Source: Microcaldota archaeon
Lineage (GTDB): Archaea; Micrarchaeota; Micrarchaeia; Norongarragalinales; Norongarragalinaceae
Length of the DNA stretch: 41,114 nucleotides
Direction of reading: 5' to 3'
Assembly: GCA_018304285.1 (NCBI GenBank)
Contig: JAGVWL010000036.1
Location: forward strand, 1 to 41,114
In this document: piece by piece, positions 13,014 to 20,833 of the stretch
How the letters are laid out: each line of letters begins with the position of its first letter
How positions within the stretch are numbered: the first letter of the stretch is position 1
Notes under the pieces: model-generated
What the model was told of the DNA's origin: nothing
Databases searched by the model: none
The model's input: only the letters and a program-made list of their open reading frames with translations
Position numbers and translations under genes: made by a program

Positions 13014-16000
13014 TCAAACGTCTTCGGACGTTTGTTGCGCGTCGCGCTTGTTTCTTAAGAAGAAAAAAGCCAGGGCTATTAAGACTAACGCTCCCGCGAC
13101 CCCCAAAACCAGTGCGTTGTTTTCCTCGCTCGCCCGCCTTTCCCCTGCAGTGCCCAACGCAGAGTTGAGTTTTTTGGCTATGGCCCACGCGGTAAATGCG
13201 TTTCCCCTGGCGTCGTAGTCTTTCGCCTGCGCGAGCGCGTCGAGAGTTTCCTGCGTGCCGAACTGCCTTTGCTTCAGTTCGGCGAGGGCGATTTCCTCGC
13301 CCGCGTTTTGCTTTTGCTCTTGCGCGGTTTGCGCAATCGCCTCGGCTTTAGCTTCAATGCGCTGGTTGAGCGCTGCGAGTTCCGCAGCCGTTTTCGCTTT
13401 TCCCCCGTTGCTCAGCAGTTTTTCCAACTCGGCCTTCGCTTTCTTTCCTTGTTGGTAAAGCAGGCTTTTGCTTTCCTGCCCTTTGCTTTCCTCGAAAACT
13501 GCGAATGCGGAGTCGAACAAGCCTATTGCCTGAAGCGCATTTTCTTGGGCCTCGCGAAAGCTTTCTTGCGCTGTTTCAAACGCTTGCTTTTCCTCCGCCT
13601 GCTTTTCTCGCTTTTGCAACGCAAGCATTCTCCCTTTTTCCAACTCCGCGTTGGCTTGCGCGAGGTTGCCGAGCAAAAGCTGTTTTTCCGCTTCTATCGC
13701 GCACTCGCCGCATTCTTGCCGCAGTTTTTCAAGCTCTCCGCTCAGGATTGCGGCAAGCGCGTAATCGAATTGCTTTTCTTGCGGCGGGATTTGGCCTTCT
13801 GCTGAAGGGGCGGTAGCAACGCAGTCCAAGCTTACGGCTGCCGTCCTTGTTTCCAGGCGCTTCAAATTGTTTTCGTCAACGTGCAGCAGTAACAGCCCGT
13901 TTTTGTTTTCAGCTTTCGCGTTCAAGCTGCCGCGCACTCCAGTGGCTTTGCCTTCGCAGCTTTCCTCGGCAATTTCCCCTTCGAACCGCTGCAAGTCGAG
14001 AAACTTGCTTTGCAGCCGGAACTCGAATTCCGATGAATTCGGGCGGGCGGTGAATGTTTTCAGCAATTCCACGGGCTGTGGTATGAGCATGGAAACCTGA
14101 ATTATGTTCAAACCTTTGTGCGCTTGCACGAGCATCCGCACTTGCGACGAGCTGGCGTTGGAGTAAAACTCGGTTTGAAGCGCGCCCTGCGCTTGCGCAG
14201 ATTCGAGCGGGAAAGGCTCGTCCAAAATCACTATGGCTTGCGTTTCTTCCGTGGCTTGCAATTCTACTGTTTCCTCCGCCACCGCCTGCACGAAATCCGC
14301 GCGCGGGGCTTTCAACCTTCTTTGCGTAATGCGCGCGATTTCCTCGCTCGCTTCAAACTCCATGGAATACTCGCCGCCTTCCTCCACGCTGTTGAGGAAA
14401 ACGCTTTTCGCGATTTCAACTTCCGGGCTTTTGAAACGCACCGAAGCGTTTTCGGGAACCTCGAAATCCAGTTGGATTCGCGTGCTTGTACTCAAAGGCA
14501 AAAGGTTTTTCAGCAAAATCCTGGTTTTCACTTGCGCCGGCAAACCTGCAACCGGAATCCCGATTTGCCTTTCCACGCTCGCCTGCTCTTGCAAGTGTTT
14601 CTTGAGCAAAGCCGGGGCTTTGGCTTTAGCTTGGGAACGCAAATAGTCCAAAACGCCTTGGATTTTCGAAAGCCGGCCTGCGCCTTCCTGCAAGTCGATT
14701 GCGCCAAATGAAAAGAATTGCTCGACTTCCGCAAACCGCGCGTTCGCAGCCTCGCCCAAAAACGGGGCAACGCGCTCGGCTTGGGCGTATGAATCATCCA
14801 GCCCTGCATAACGCTCGTACAGCTTCGCGAGGGCGCTTTCGCGGATGCTGTCGAGCTGGGCGTTGAAAAAAACGCTTTCTTCGGGCGTGGCGCTTTCAAC
14901 CGAAAGCAGGATTTCGCCGAGCTTTCTTTCTTCGAATTCTAGGGGGGCGTCTTTCGAAGCGCGGGCAAGAAATTCCTTGAGCAATTCCGCCTTGCGTTTT
15001 ACGGAATCGCGCAAGGCTTGCGCTGAAGCGGTTTCCTGCAGGATGCCTTGGATTTGCCTGAGCTCGGCGATTTTGCCTGCGTAGAATGAAATGCGTTCGC
15101 CGCGGGTGGAAAGCCTGGATGGTTCGAGCGCCTTCGCAAGCAAAACCCGCGCTTTGGCTGCGGCGAAGGCGTTGGCGTGCAGAAGCATTTCTTGCGCTGC
15201 GCTTTTTTCCGCCAAGACTTTCTGCCTCAGGCTTTTCTCCAGCGTTTCGCTCCGTTCGTCGAGGCTTTCGAAAATTTGCCGTTCTTCCTTCAGTGCGGCA
15301 TTCGCCTGCGCGAGCTTTTCTATCGCCCTGCTTGCATACCCCGCTTCCTTGGCTTCCCAATCGCGCTTCGCTTCCTCCGCTTTTTCTGCCGCGGTCTTGT
15401 CGCGCTCAACCGCTTTGCGAAAGTCTTTCTCGAACGAGCCCAATTCCTGCTCCGAGGCGATGCCTTCGGCCCCGCCGACGAGGTAAAAAGCGTTTTCTCC
15501 CACCCCGCTTATCTTCTCGCTTTCAAGAAAGTCGCGCAAGAGTTTGGCGCGCGTTTTCAGAAGCGAGTTTTCCTCGCCCGCCTTTTGGAATTCCCTTTCC
15601 AGCAGGAATATCGCCTGCAAAACCTTGTCGTCCAAAGCGATTTCCTTTTCGTAAAGCCCTCCTTCGCCGGCCAACGCCCTTACCCCTGCCGCTATTCCGT
15701 GCGAGGATTGCGTTTGGTTTGCCGAAGGGATTGTTTTCGAGAAAACGCTTCCGAACCCGCTTCCCAGCACGTCGCGCCTTTCGATTGCTTTCTTCGCTTC
15801 CCCCAGTTCCTGCACGACCCCGCCTGCAAAGCCTTGGAATCCGGGGCCGATCATTCGCTCGAGCTTTTGCGAATGCGCGTCGATTATTTCAAGCCCTTCT
15901 CGCGCCGCTTCGCTCGCCCCGCGCAGCGCCTTCAACCCGTAGGAAAAGCAGTTTATCGAATGCGTGCGGTATGCCGCAAGCGTCGCGAGGGTAAGGAATT

Positions 16001-16262
16001 TCGGCTGCAGCAGCGCATACGTTCTTGCCTTGCCCAGGTCTCGGAGGCTTTGCATTGCTTTCTCGAAAGCAAAGTCGCTCCGCGCGTTTTTCGCCAACGC
16101 CGCGCTCGAACCGATGAAGCCCGCGCAGGATTTCGGGTAGAGCGCGTAGTAGGAAAAAACGGGGTTTTTGGATTCGAGGAGAAACCCGTATTCTGCGAGT
16201 GCGTTAGCCTGGAGGCTGAACGCAATCAAAAGGAAAATAGCCGTTGCAGCCGTTCCGCGCAC
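13014..16262 (-). CDS. Large secreted, C-terminally membrane-anchored coiled-coil protein
   Basis: The product is 1082 aa. The N-terminus is a signal peptide (basic MRGTAAT, then a hydrophobic run ending QANALA). The C-terminus has one transmembrane helix (VLGVAGALVLIALAFFFL) followed by a short RNKRDAQQ tail, so the bulk lies outside the cell anchored at its end. The long middle is rich in Ala, Glu, Lys and Gln with heptad-like spacing (coiled coil). A beta-rich stretch around residues 580-830 has alternating hydrophobics, and a short Cys-containing segment (CGECAIE) lies near 860. I recognise no enzyme motif. It could be a surface stalk or adhesin. The start is GTG 16262; a TATA-like TTTAAAAAAAATAAA (minus strand, about 16302-16316) lies upstream. 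It follows another secreted-protein gene. Confidence 0.75.
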   Translation of the reverse strand: MRGTAATAIFLLIAFSLQANALAEYGFLLESKNPVFSYYALYPKSCAGFIGSSAALAKNARSDFAFEKAMQSLRDLGKARTYALLQPKFLTLATLAAYRTHSINCFSYGLKALRGASEAAREGLEIIDAHSQKLERMIGPGFQGFAGGVVQELGEAKKAIERRDVLGSGFGSVFSKTIPSANQTQSSHGIAAGVRALAGEGGLYEKEIALDDKVLQAIFLLEREFQKAGEENSLLKTRAKLLRDFLESEKISGVGENAFYLVGGAEGIASEQELGSFEKDFRKAVERDKTAAEKAEEAKRDWEAKEAGYASRAIEKLAQANAALKEERQIFESLDERSETLEKSLRQKVLAEKSAAQEMLLHANAFAAAKARVLLAKALEPSRLSTRGERISFYAGKIAELRQIQGILQETASAQALRDSVKRKAELLKEFLARASKDAPLEFEERKLGEILLSVESATPEESVFFNAQLDSIRESALAKLYERYAGLDDSYAQAERVAPFLGEAANARFAEVEQFFSFGAIDLQEGAGRLSKIQGVLDYLRSQAKAKAPALLKKHLQEQASVERQIGIPVAGLPAQVKTRILLKNLLPLSTSTRIQLDFEVPENASVRFKSPEVEIAKSVFLNSVEEGGEYSMEFEASEEIARITQRRLKAPRADFVQAVAEETVELQATEETQAIVILDEPFPLESAQAQGALQTEFYSNASSSQVRMLVQAHKGLNIIQVSMLIPQPVELLKTFTARPNSSEFEFRLQSKFLDLQRFEGEIAEESCEGKATGVRGSLNAKAENKNGLLLLHVDENNLKRLETRTAAVSLDCVATAPSAEGQIPPQEKQFDYALAAILSGELEKLRQECGECAIEAEKQLLLGNLAQANAELEKGRMLALQKREKQAEEKQAFETAQESFREAQENALQAIGLFDSAFAVFEESKGQESKSLLYQQGKKAKAELEKLLSNGGKAKTAAELAALNQRIEAKAEAIAQTAQEQKQNAGEEIALAELKQRQFGTQETLDALAQAKDYDARGNAFTAWAIAKKLNSALGTAGERRASEENNALVLGVAGALVLIALAFFFLRNKRDAQQTSEDV

Positions 16263-16322
16263 TATCCTATGCAGGGAGCCGGGGGTTAAATTCGGTGGGT
16301 TTATTTTTTTTAAACCGCTGGT

Positions 16323-17000
16323 TTATTTTTGGCAGGCGCCGTTGAGGCAGCCTTTCTCGCATTGCATCACCTGGTTGGCCAGGTTGCCGTTCTTGTTGCA
16401 GTAGTACTCGCGCAGGAACTTGCCCGAGCAGTAGTCTCCCCCCGTTTTCTTGCCTTGCGTGATGAGCCCTTTTTCGAAAGGCGTCACGCCGCCGTCGGAG
16501 TCGGCGCAGTCGGTTTGCGGGCCGCTTTCAAACTCTATCGCAACTTTTGCGATGTTGTTGTCCTCTTCGCTTTCCTTGACTTTGTTGAAGAAATCGGCTT
16601 TAAGCAAAAACTTTTTGGTTCCCGGCTTTTTGCAGCTGACGCCGAACGTCAACTGCACGCTCTGCCCTGGCTGAAGAACTCGGTTCGTAAAGTAGCCTTG
16701 GCGCTTGGTGATCGTGCAATCGCCATTCCACACGCTTTCTTCCTTTGGCGCGAAGAACTGAGGCAATGCGTATAGGTAAGCAAAGAAGGGCGCGGCGTCC
16801 GCGCTGCCCGCGTTCTTGATTCCGGCCGTTATGAAAACTTCGTTGCCTGCAACGGCCTTGGCCGGCGTCTTGATGGTTTCGAAAAACAAGTCCGGCAGCG
16901 CCTTTTCCGCTTCTTGCACTGCCGTTTGGTTATCTTCGGCAAAAACGGCTTGGGATAAAGACAATAGCAAGGCGATTGCAACCAATGCTTTCAAACGCAT
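16323..17000 (-). CDS. Secreted CARDB-like protein with Cys-rich C-terminus
   Basis: The product is 225 aa. It has a signal peptide (MRLKALVAIALLLSLSQAVFA). Residues about 36-155 look like a CARDB-type beta-sandwich: DLFFETIKTPAKAVAGNEVF, IKNAGSADA, LQPGQSVQL, KADFFNKVKESEEDNNIAK. The last 65 residues form a Cys-rich module with DCADSDGG, YCSGKFLREYYC and CEKGCLNGACQK; the D-C-x-D-S-D-G-G start and C-x-N-G-A-C end resemble a module repeated in secreted proteins of several archaeal lineages. It is probably extracellular and disulfide-stabilised, with an adhesive or structural role. ATG 17000 has GGGAGAGTGGTG just upstream. The next gene on this strand is the 1082-aa surface protein, 60 nt downstream and with its own TATA box. 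Confidence 0.75.
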   Translation of the reverse strand: MRLKALVAIALLLSLSQAVFAEDNQTAVQEAEKALPDLFFETIKTPAKAVAGNEVFITAGIKNAGSADAAPFFAYLYALPQFFAPKEESVWNGDCTITKRQGYFTNRVLQPGQSVQLTFGVSCKKPGTKKFLLKADFFNKVKESEEDNNIAKVAIEFESGPQTDCADSDGGVTPFEKGLITQGKKTGGDYCSGKFLREYYCNKNGNLANQVMQCEKGCLNGACQK

Positions 17001-17112
17001 TCCGCACCACTCTCCCTTTTTGAAACCCTACAGGCTAATACTGTTTTTCGTTTAATATCCCTTACTGTTTTAAATCAGCGTGCGCTTTTGTTACTCGCGC
17101 AAGGTGGGTTTG

Positions 17113-17676
17113 ATGCGTGTTTTCAAGCACGGCGATGCACTGGCAATAGTATTTCCTCAAAGCATAGCCGGCGCGAGCGGCATCAAGGAAGGGGAAGAGC
17201 TCGAATTCGTGGAAATAGAGAAAGGGCTTTTCGTGCTCGCGCGGAAGGAAAAGCTTGCCGAAGCGCTGAAGCCACGCGTCGAACAGGCTTTCGCTTCTTC
17301 GGCTGCGGCGCAGCCGCGGCAGCCGGAACAATCTGGCTTGGCTGCGTTCTTCAAGCGCGAGCTCGACTCTAAAGGTTTTGTCGTTGTGTTTGCGGAGAAG
17401 GGCGCGCAGGAAGTCTCGGTCGCGCTGGAGAAAGAGTTCAAGAGCGGCGCCATCCGCGGGACCAGGGGCTTCGACAGCAAGTTTTACCTTGCGAAGAGAA
17501 CGTTCGTGGAGGAAAGCTCGCCGAAACTCTTGAAGCAGCTGCAATCGCCTTCTTCAGTCGAACAGCTGGCTGAAAAAACGCGTTTGCCCGAAGACGCCGT
17601 GAAAGCGCTGCTGTGCATTTTGATGGAAGAGGGCGAAGTGATAGAAAAGAAGAAGGGGCTTTTCACTTGCGCTTGA
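17113..17676 (+). CDS. AbrB-type N-terminal domain with C-terminal winged-helix-like domain
   Basis: The product is 187 aa. Residues 1-48 (MRVFKHGDALAIVFPQSI, then GIKEGEELEFVEIEKGLFVL) match the swapped-hairpin SpoVT/AbrB DNA-binding fold, with its HGDA, ALP-like (FPQSI) and IKEGEELE signatures. A low-complexity Ala/Gln linker follows (about 60-80), then a middle domain with AAFFKRELDSKGFVVVF and IRGTRGFDSKFYLAKR, and finally SSVEQLAEKTRLPEDAV plus EEGEVIEKKKGLF, which reads as a winged helix. Likely a transcriptional regulator; the target is unknown. ATG 17113 is preferred: AAGGTGGG is 5 nt upstream, and the 11-residue extension from 17080 is not. A TATA-like TGTTTTAAATC lies near 17065-17075. 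Confidence 0.7.
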   Translation: MRVFKHGDALAIVFPQSIAGASGIKEGEELEFVEIEKGLFVLARKEKLAEALKPRVEQAFASSAAAQPRQPEQSGLAAFFKRELDSKGFVVVFAEKGAQEVSVALEKEFKSGAIRGTRGFDSKFYLAKRTFVEESSPKLLKQLQSPSSVEQLAEKTRLPEDAVKALLCILMEEGEVIEKKKGLFTCA

Positions 17677-17678
17677 AA

Positions 17679-17837
17679 TCAGCGCATGGCTATCTTCAAA
17701 ATTATTTCCAGCAGCACCAAGCCTATCGCAATGCCCAAAACCACTTTGGCGTCAAGCTGGATTTTGGACGCGGAAACGTCGTAAAAGCGCATTATTCCCG
17801 CCGAAGAAGTCGGCGTTTGAATCTTGTCGTCGGCCAT
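17679..17837 (-). CDS. secG: Sec61-beta / SecG subunit of the protein-conducting channel
   Basis: Minus-strand ATG 17837 to TGA 17679 gives 52 aa, the usual length for archaeal Sec61-beta. A polar N-terminus (MADDKIQTPTSSAGIMRFYD) carries the S-A-G-(I/L)-(M/V)-R-(F/Y) signature, followed by polar residues and one C-terminal transmembrane helix (VVLGIAIGLVLLEIILKIAM). This tail-anchored small subunit sits beside SecY in the membrane and assists translocation. The gene converges with the AbrB-type gene (2 nt apart) and diverges from the amidotransferase-like gene; the AT-rich stretch at 17880-17912 can serve both directions as promoter. It is short enough to be missed by length cut-offs. Confidence 0.88.
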   Translation of the reverse strand: MADDKIQTPTSSAGIMRFYDVSASKIQLDAKVVLGIAIGLVLLEIILKIAMR

Positions 17838-17882
17838 TTTCAAATCCCTTTTTTATCGCCCGCGCAATCGCGGAGAAACCAA

Positions 17883-17893
17883 CTAATTTAAAC
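17883..17893 (+). promoter_or_regulatory. TATA box for the gene at 17916
   Basis: CTAATTTAAAC is centred about 28 nt before ATG 17916. No RBS is visible, so the transcript is probably leaderless. A second AATTTAAAT at 17901-17909 can be read on the minus strand for secG. Confidence 0.5.
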
Positions 17894-17915
17894 CAACCGC
17901 AATTTAAATTATCGT

Positions 17916-18860
17916 ATGGCCCGATTTGCAGCGCAGGAAACGCCAGTGGAGCAGTTGGAAAAACTGATTCCGAATTTGATTATCCTCGTTATCCTCCTCC
18001 TGGCTTTGCTTACGGTTTTGACGAAATTCGGGTGGGTGCACTGCACTCAAGTGCCCGTGTTCAACTGGTGCGACGTGTACTGCCCTTACGTCGAGGGCGG
18101 AAAATCGCGTGTTGCCGTGCTGTACGGCACGGACGGCATGGGCGACCCGCAGGCTTTGCGCGCTTTGCTGGGAAGGCAGAGGGGTTTCACGCTCGTTGAA
18201 CCGCTTGAGGGTACGGAACTGTCGGCGGGGATTTTGAAGAAATACGATTTGGTGGTCGTGGAGCACTTCAAAACGGCTTCGACCAGGCAAGTGGATGCGA
18301 TCATAGGCTATTTGGATGCAGGGGGGACTGTTGTTTGGATAGGCGATGCATTCTCCAGCCAGTACGTAGACGAATTCGACTTGCTCAAGGCAGGGCAATT
18401 GAACGATAGCTTTTACTCGAACCTCGTTTCCGCTAACGTAACTCCGGGAAGCAAAGAGTGGAACGACGCTTGGAATGCAGCGAAGAAACAGACTTGGTAC
18501 AAATACTTGTACAACAAAACTTCGCTCAGGGGATTCGACGTGCTGGAAGATTATTTGCGCGCTCGGTACAACGGCACCATAAAATCCGCCAAGACCGAGC
18601 TTAAGATCGTGGACCCGGCCCACCCGCTCGTGAAAGGCTTGTTCAAGCAATTCCCAATCTCTTCAGAGGAATTCGTGAGGGTGTACCCCGACGCGAGCGG
18701 AATAAACCTTGTTGCTCAAGTGGTTGCGCCGGGTGGCGTTTATCCGGGGATTCTGGAAACGCGTTATGCCGGAAAAATAATTTACGTCGCCTTCCCCCTC
18801 GAGGAAGTGGACTCCCCAACGCTTTTGGTCAACCTTTTGGACTACTTGGCCTCCTGTTAA
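17916..18860 (+). CDS. Membrane-anchored class I glutamine-amidotransferase-like protein (first of tandem pair)
   Basis: The product is 314 aa. A short N-terminal tail is followed by one transmembrane helix (residues about 19-40, LIPNLIILVILLLALLTVL), then Cys residues (HCTQ, WCDVYCPY) and a globular domain. From RVAVLYGTDG through YDLVVVEHF and DAIIGYLDAGGTVVWIGD it has the alternating strands and glycines of a class I GATase-like / ThuA-like Rossmann fold. It ends with HPLVKGLF, AGKIIYVAFPLEEVD and LLVNLLDYL. The nucleophile-elbow Cys of true amidotransferases is not evident, so it is likely a binding or structural relative. Its location is extracytoplasmic if the N-terminus is inside. The following gene encodes a protein of the same architecture. 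Confidence 0.7.
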   Translation: MARFAAQETPVEQLEKLIPNLIILVILLLALLTVLTKFGWVHCTQVPVFNWCDVYCPYVEGGKSRVAVLYGTDGMGDPQALRALLGRQRGFTLVEPLEGTELSAGILKKYDLVVVEHFKTASTRQVDAIIGYLDAGGTVVWIGDAFSSQYVDEFDLLKAGQLNDSFYSNLVSANVTPGSKEWNDAWNAAKKQTWYKYLYNKTSLRGFDVLEDYLRARYNGTIKSAKTELKIVDPAHPLVKGLFKQFPISSEEFVRVYPDASGINLVAQVVAPGGVYPGILETRYAGKIIYVAFPLEEVDSPTLLVNLLDYLASC

Positions 18861-18898
18861 GTGCGGATTAGTCTAAACTCCGTCGGGGTGAAAAAAAC

Positions 18899-18938
18899 CT
18901 TTATAAACTCCCCTTGACAGAAGGTTGTTAAGGTGATG
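18899..18938 (+). promoter_or_regulatory. TATA box and RBS for the gene at 18945
   Basis: CTTTATAAAC (18899-18908) is a strong TATA box, and AAGGTGATG (18930-18938) a strong RBS 6 nt before ATG 18945. The second amidotransferase-like gene can therefore be expressed on its own. Confidence 0.65.
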
Positions 18939-18944
18939 TTTTAA

Positions 18945-19772
18945 ATGAATCGCAAACGTGGGCAGCAGTCTTACGCTGAAAGCGTCATTCCTATTATCTT
19001 AATCATAATCCTCGCTTTGTTCATCGCTGCAAAACTAGGTTATATTGACTTGAGTTCAATGCCTCTCGTCGGAGGCTTGTTCCCGCAGTCGTACATCCGC
19101 ATTGCCATAGTCGGCTCTCCTTCGCCCCAGTTGAATGACTTTTTGCGGAGCGAGCAATACCGCCTTGCGGGCGTTTCTTACGCAGTTCCCATCCGCCAGG
19201 AAGCGATTTACCCCGGCGTTTTGAAGAACTTTGACATTATCTTACTGCAGAACAGCCGCGTGTGCGACCGGACTGCGAGAAAGGAAATCACCAACGCCGT
19301 CAAGAGCGGAAAGAAGCTCATCGTGATTGGCGACGCTTGCACTGCAGTGACTGACGACCCGACTGCCGCAGGCTGGGATGTTGGATTGGGATTGCTCGGG
19401 GACGTAATGCCCGTAACTTGGGGCGGAAACTTGTTCCACGAGCGCGGTCAGACTATCGTGAACGTCAGGCAGGGCAAATTCCAGATTATCGAGCAGGACC
19501 ACCCGATTTTCAACGGGATTTTGAACCACGGCGTGTTCGAAGACACTTACACGAACGTGTATCCCAAGGCGAATTCGGGAGTGCTTGCGTTGGTCGAGGA
19601 GTTCGGCGGAAGGCCGACGAGCGCCGTAACCTACGCGATCATCGAGAGCAAGGGATTGCTGCAGAGCGGAAAGACGATTTACTTTTCCTTTGATCCAGCA
19701 ACCGCAAACCCGACCGGGCAATACCACCTGCTCTTGAACACTCTGCTCTACTTGAAGGGCGCAAAGGGCTAA
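18945..19772 (+). CDS. Membrane-anchored class I glutamine-amidotransferase-like protein (second of tandem pair)
   Basis: The product is 275 aa. Residues about 14-32 (SVIPIILIIILALFIAAKL) form one transmembrane helix, followed by GYIDLSSMPLVGGLF and an external domain. IRIAIVGSP, FDIILLQNSRVCD, EITNAVKSGKKLIVIGDACT, QDHPIFNGIL, GLLQSGKTIYFSFDP and the terminal HLLLNTLLYL follow the same order as in the gene before it (HPLVKGL; GKIIYVAF; LLVNLLDYL), so the two are diverged paralogs. A Cys in GDACT lies near the place where a GATase nucleophile elbow would be, but the G-x-C-x-G pattern is absent. Function unknown; extracytoplasmic ligand or substrate binding is an inference. The T-rich run at 19789-19807 may end the transcript. 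Confidence 0.7.
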   Translation: MNRKRGQQSYAESVIPIILIIILALFIAAKLGYIDLSSMPLVGGLFPQSYIRIAIVGSPSPQLNDFLRSEQYRLAGVSYAVPIRQEAIYPGVLKNFDIILLQNSRVCDRTARKEITNAVKSGKKLIVIGDACTAVTDDPTAAGWDVGLGLLGDVMPVTWGGNLFHERGQTIVNVRQGKFQIIEQDHPIFNGILNHGVFEDTYTNVYPKANSGVLALVEEFGGRPTSAVTYAIIESKGLLQSGKTIYFSFDPATANPTGQYHLLLNTLLYLKGAKG

Positions 19773-19784
19773 TTTTTCAAAAGC

Positions 19785-19811
19785 CCTTTTTTCTCTTTCT
19801 TTTTTATTTTC
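19785..19811 (+). terminator. T-rich terminator after the tandem pair
   Basis: Several T-runs (T6, T4-T6 blocks separated by single C or A) follow the stop by about 15 nt. This matches the U-rich sites at which archaeal RNA polymerase releases. Confidence 0.45.
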
Positions 19812-19841
19812 GTCCTCCCTTAGCGTAAGCAAGGTGGGCTT

Positions 19842-20309
19842 TTGATTGCAGGCGTGGACTTTGGAACGTGGCGAGCTTTCGCAGTGCTGGATTACGACGG
19901 GGGCGTCGTTGCAATAGAAAGCCGCAAGAACTGGACTCCAGACGCGTTCATCCAATCGCTCTCCGCCTTTTCCCCTTCCATAATCGCCTGCGACAAGATT
20001 CCCGTCCCCAAAAGCGTGAAGCTCTTGAAAAGCGTTTTTTCCGCGCGTTTGTTCAAGCCGCACAAGAGCATGACTGGCCTGCAGAAAGCATCGTTGACGC
20101 GCGACTTCAACGTGCATAACGAGCACGAGCGCGACGCGCTTGCTGCTGCGCTCAAGGCATTCCGTTCGCTCAAAAACAAGTTCGAGCTCGTGGAAAAGAA
20201 GGCTGGGGCAGCGGGGGTTGCGAAGGCGCGGTTGGGGGTGTTGAAGCGCCTGGTTTTGAGGGGAGAGACTGTGGACGGGGCTTTAAAGGCCGTTAAACTG
20301 ATGGCTTAA
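19842..20309 (+). CDS. Minimal DUF460-like RNase H-fold protein
   Basis: The product is 155 aa. It starts MIAGVDFGTWRAFAVLDYDG, with Asp at the end of the first strand and the two-strand hairpin of a RuvC/RNase H fold. A second Asp is in IIACDKIPVPK, and NEHERDALAAALKAF supplies the usual C-terminal E/D pair. These are the features of the N-terminal domain of archaeal DUF460 proteins, predicted nucleases. Those are normally several hundred residues longer; here only the RNase H-like part plus a short basic helical tail is present. The start is TTG 19842, with AAGGTGGG just upstream and no better ATG. The substrate is unknown; a structured nucleic acid is an inference from the fold. It lies upstream of alba. 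Confidence 0.65.
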   Translation: MIAGVDFGTWRAFAVLDYDGGVVAIESRKNWTPDAFIQSLSAFSPSIIACDKIPVPKSVKLLKSVFSARLFKPHKSMTGLQKASLTRDFNVHNEHERDALAAALKAFRSLKNKFELVEKKAGAAGVAKARLGVLKRLVLRGETVDGALKAVKLMA

Positions 20310-20400
20310 AAACAAGTTTTTACTTTCTTCTTAAAGTCGGCAAGCCCGTTTTTTCGAGGCTTTCAAACGCAATACCAGGACGTCAGAGGTGGGGTTTAGC

Positions 20401-20718
20401 ATGGAAGAATCAGGACAACAACCGGAAATGCTGCCTTCAAGCGAGAGGCGGAGCGACGACACGATTTACATCGGCAAGAAAGACGTCATGAGCTACGTTC
20501 TCGCCGTAGTAACGCAGTTCAACCAAGGCGCCAACCACGTGAAGCTCAAGGCGCGCGGCAACATGATTTCGCGCGCGGTGGACGTGAGCCAAATAGTGAA
20601 AAACCGCTTCATCCAGGGCCTTCGCATTACGAATTTCGATGCGACGACTGAAGAGCTGCAGAGCGAGGACGGGTCGATGCGCAAGGTTTCTTCCCTTACG
20701 CTGACGCTGGAAAAGTAA
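20401..20718 (+). CDS. albA: Alba, archaeal DNA/RNA-binding chromatin protein
   Basis: The product is 105 aa. After an acidic N-terminus, residues 23-100 show the Alba fold: IYIGKKDVMSYVLAVVTQF, KLKARGNMISRAVDVSQ (basic DNA-binding helix and loop), NRFIQGLRI, and a terminal VSSLTLTLEK strand. The GKK motif and the RGNMISRAVD helix are the family signatures. Alba dimers coat DNA and also bind RNA. ATG 20401 is chosen because GAGGTGGGG (20386-20394) is 6 nt upstream; an in-frame GTG at 20389 lies inside that RBS. A hairpin terminator follows directly at 20719-20749. TATA-like CTTAAAAACA at 20305-20314 or CTTAAAGTC at 20329-20337 may be the promoter. Confidence 0.95.
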   Translation: MEESGQQPEMLPSSERRSDDTIYIGKKDVMSYVLAVVTQFNQGANHVKLKARGNMISRAVDVSQIVKNRFIQGLRITNFDATTEELQSEDGSMRKVSSLTLTLEK

Positions 20719-20749
20719 AAAGCGGGCGTTTCCGCTTTCTTTTTATTTT
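20719..20749 (+). terminator. Hairpin plus T-rich run after alba
   Basis: AAAGCGG pairs with CCGCTTT around a 6-nt loop, starting right after the stop codon. CTTTTTATTTT follows. Confidence 0.65.
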
Positions 20750-20802
20750 CACGCCAACCTAGTTTTATTGTTTCTTTTTGGGAAGTGAAGGTTTTCTTTG
20801 AT

Positions 20803-20832
20803 GAAGCTTTCTTTTTCCTAAAAGAAAGCTTC
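20803..20832 (+). repeat. tRNA-linked hairpin element, copy 3 (before tRNA-Val)
   Basis: GAAGCTTTCTTTT (20803-20815) and AAAAGAAAGCTTC (20820-20832) form a perfect 13-bp stem with a TCCT loop, ending 1 nt before the tRNA. The preceding GTTTTCTTTGAT (20791-20802) matches the leader of the copies near tRNA-Ala. The arm sequence differs from those copies but in a paired fashion. Confidence 0.7.
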
Positions 20833-20833
20833 T

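Noticed and set aside
15086..15994. 302-codon Arg/Pro-rich plus-strand frame
   Set aside because: It lies wholly inside the 1082-aa secreted protein on the opposite strand; the composition is that of an antisense frame in GC-rich coding DNA.
15177..16289. 370-codon plus-strand frame
   Set aside because: Antisense shadow of the same secreted protein gene, without RBS or recognisable domain.
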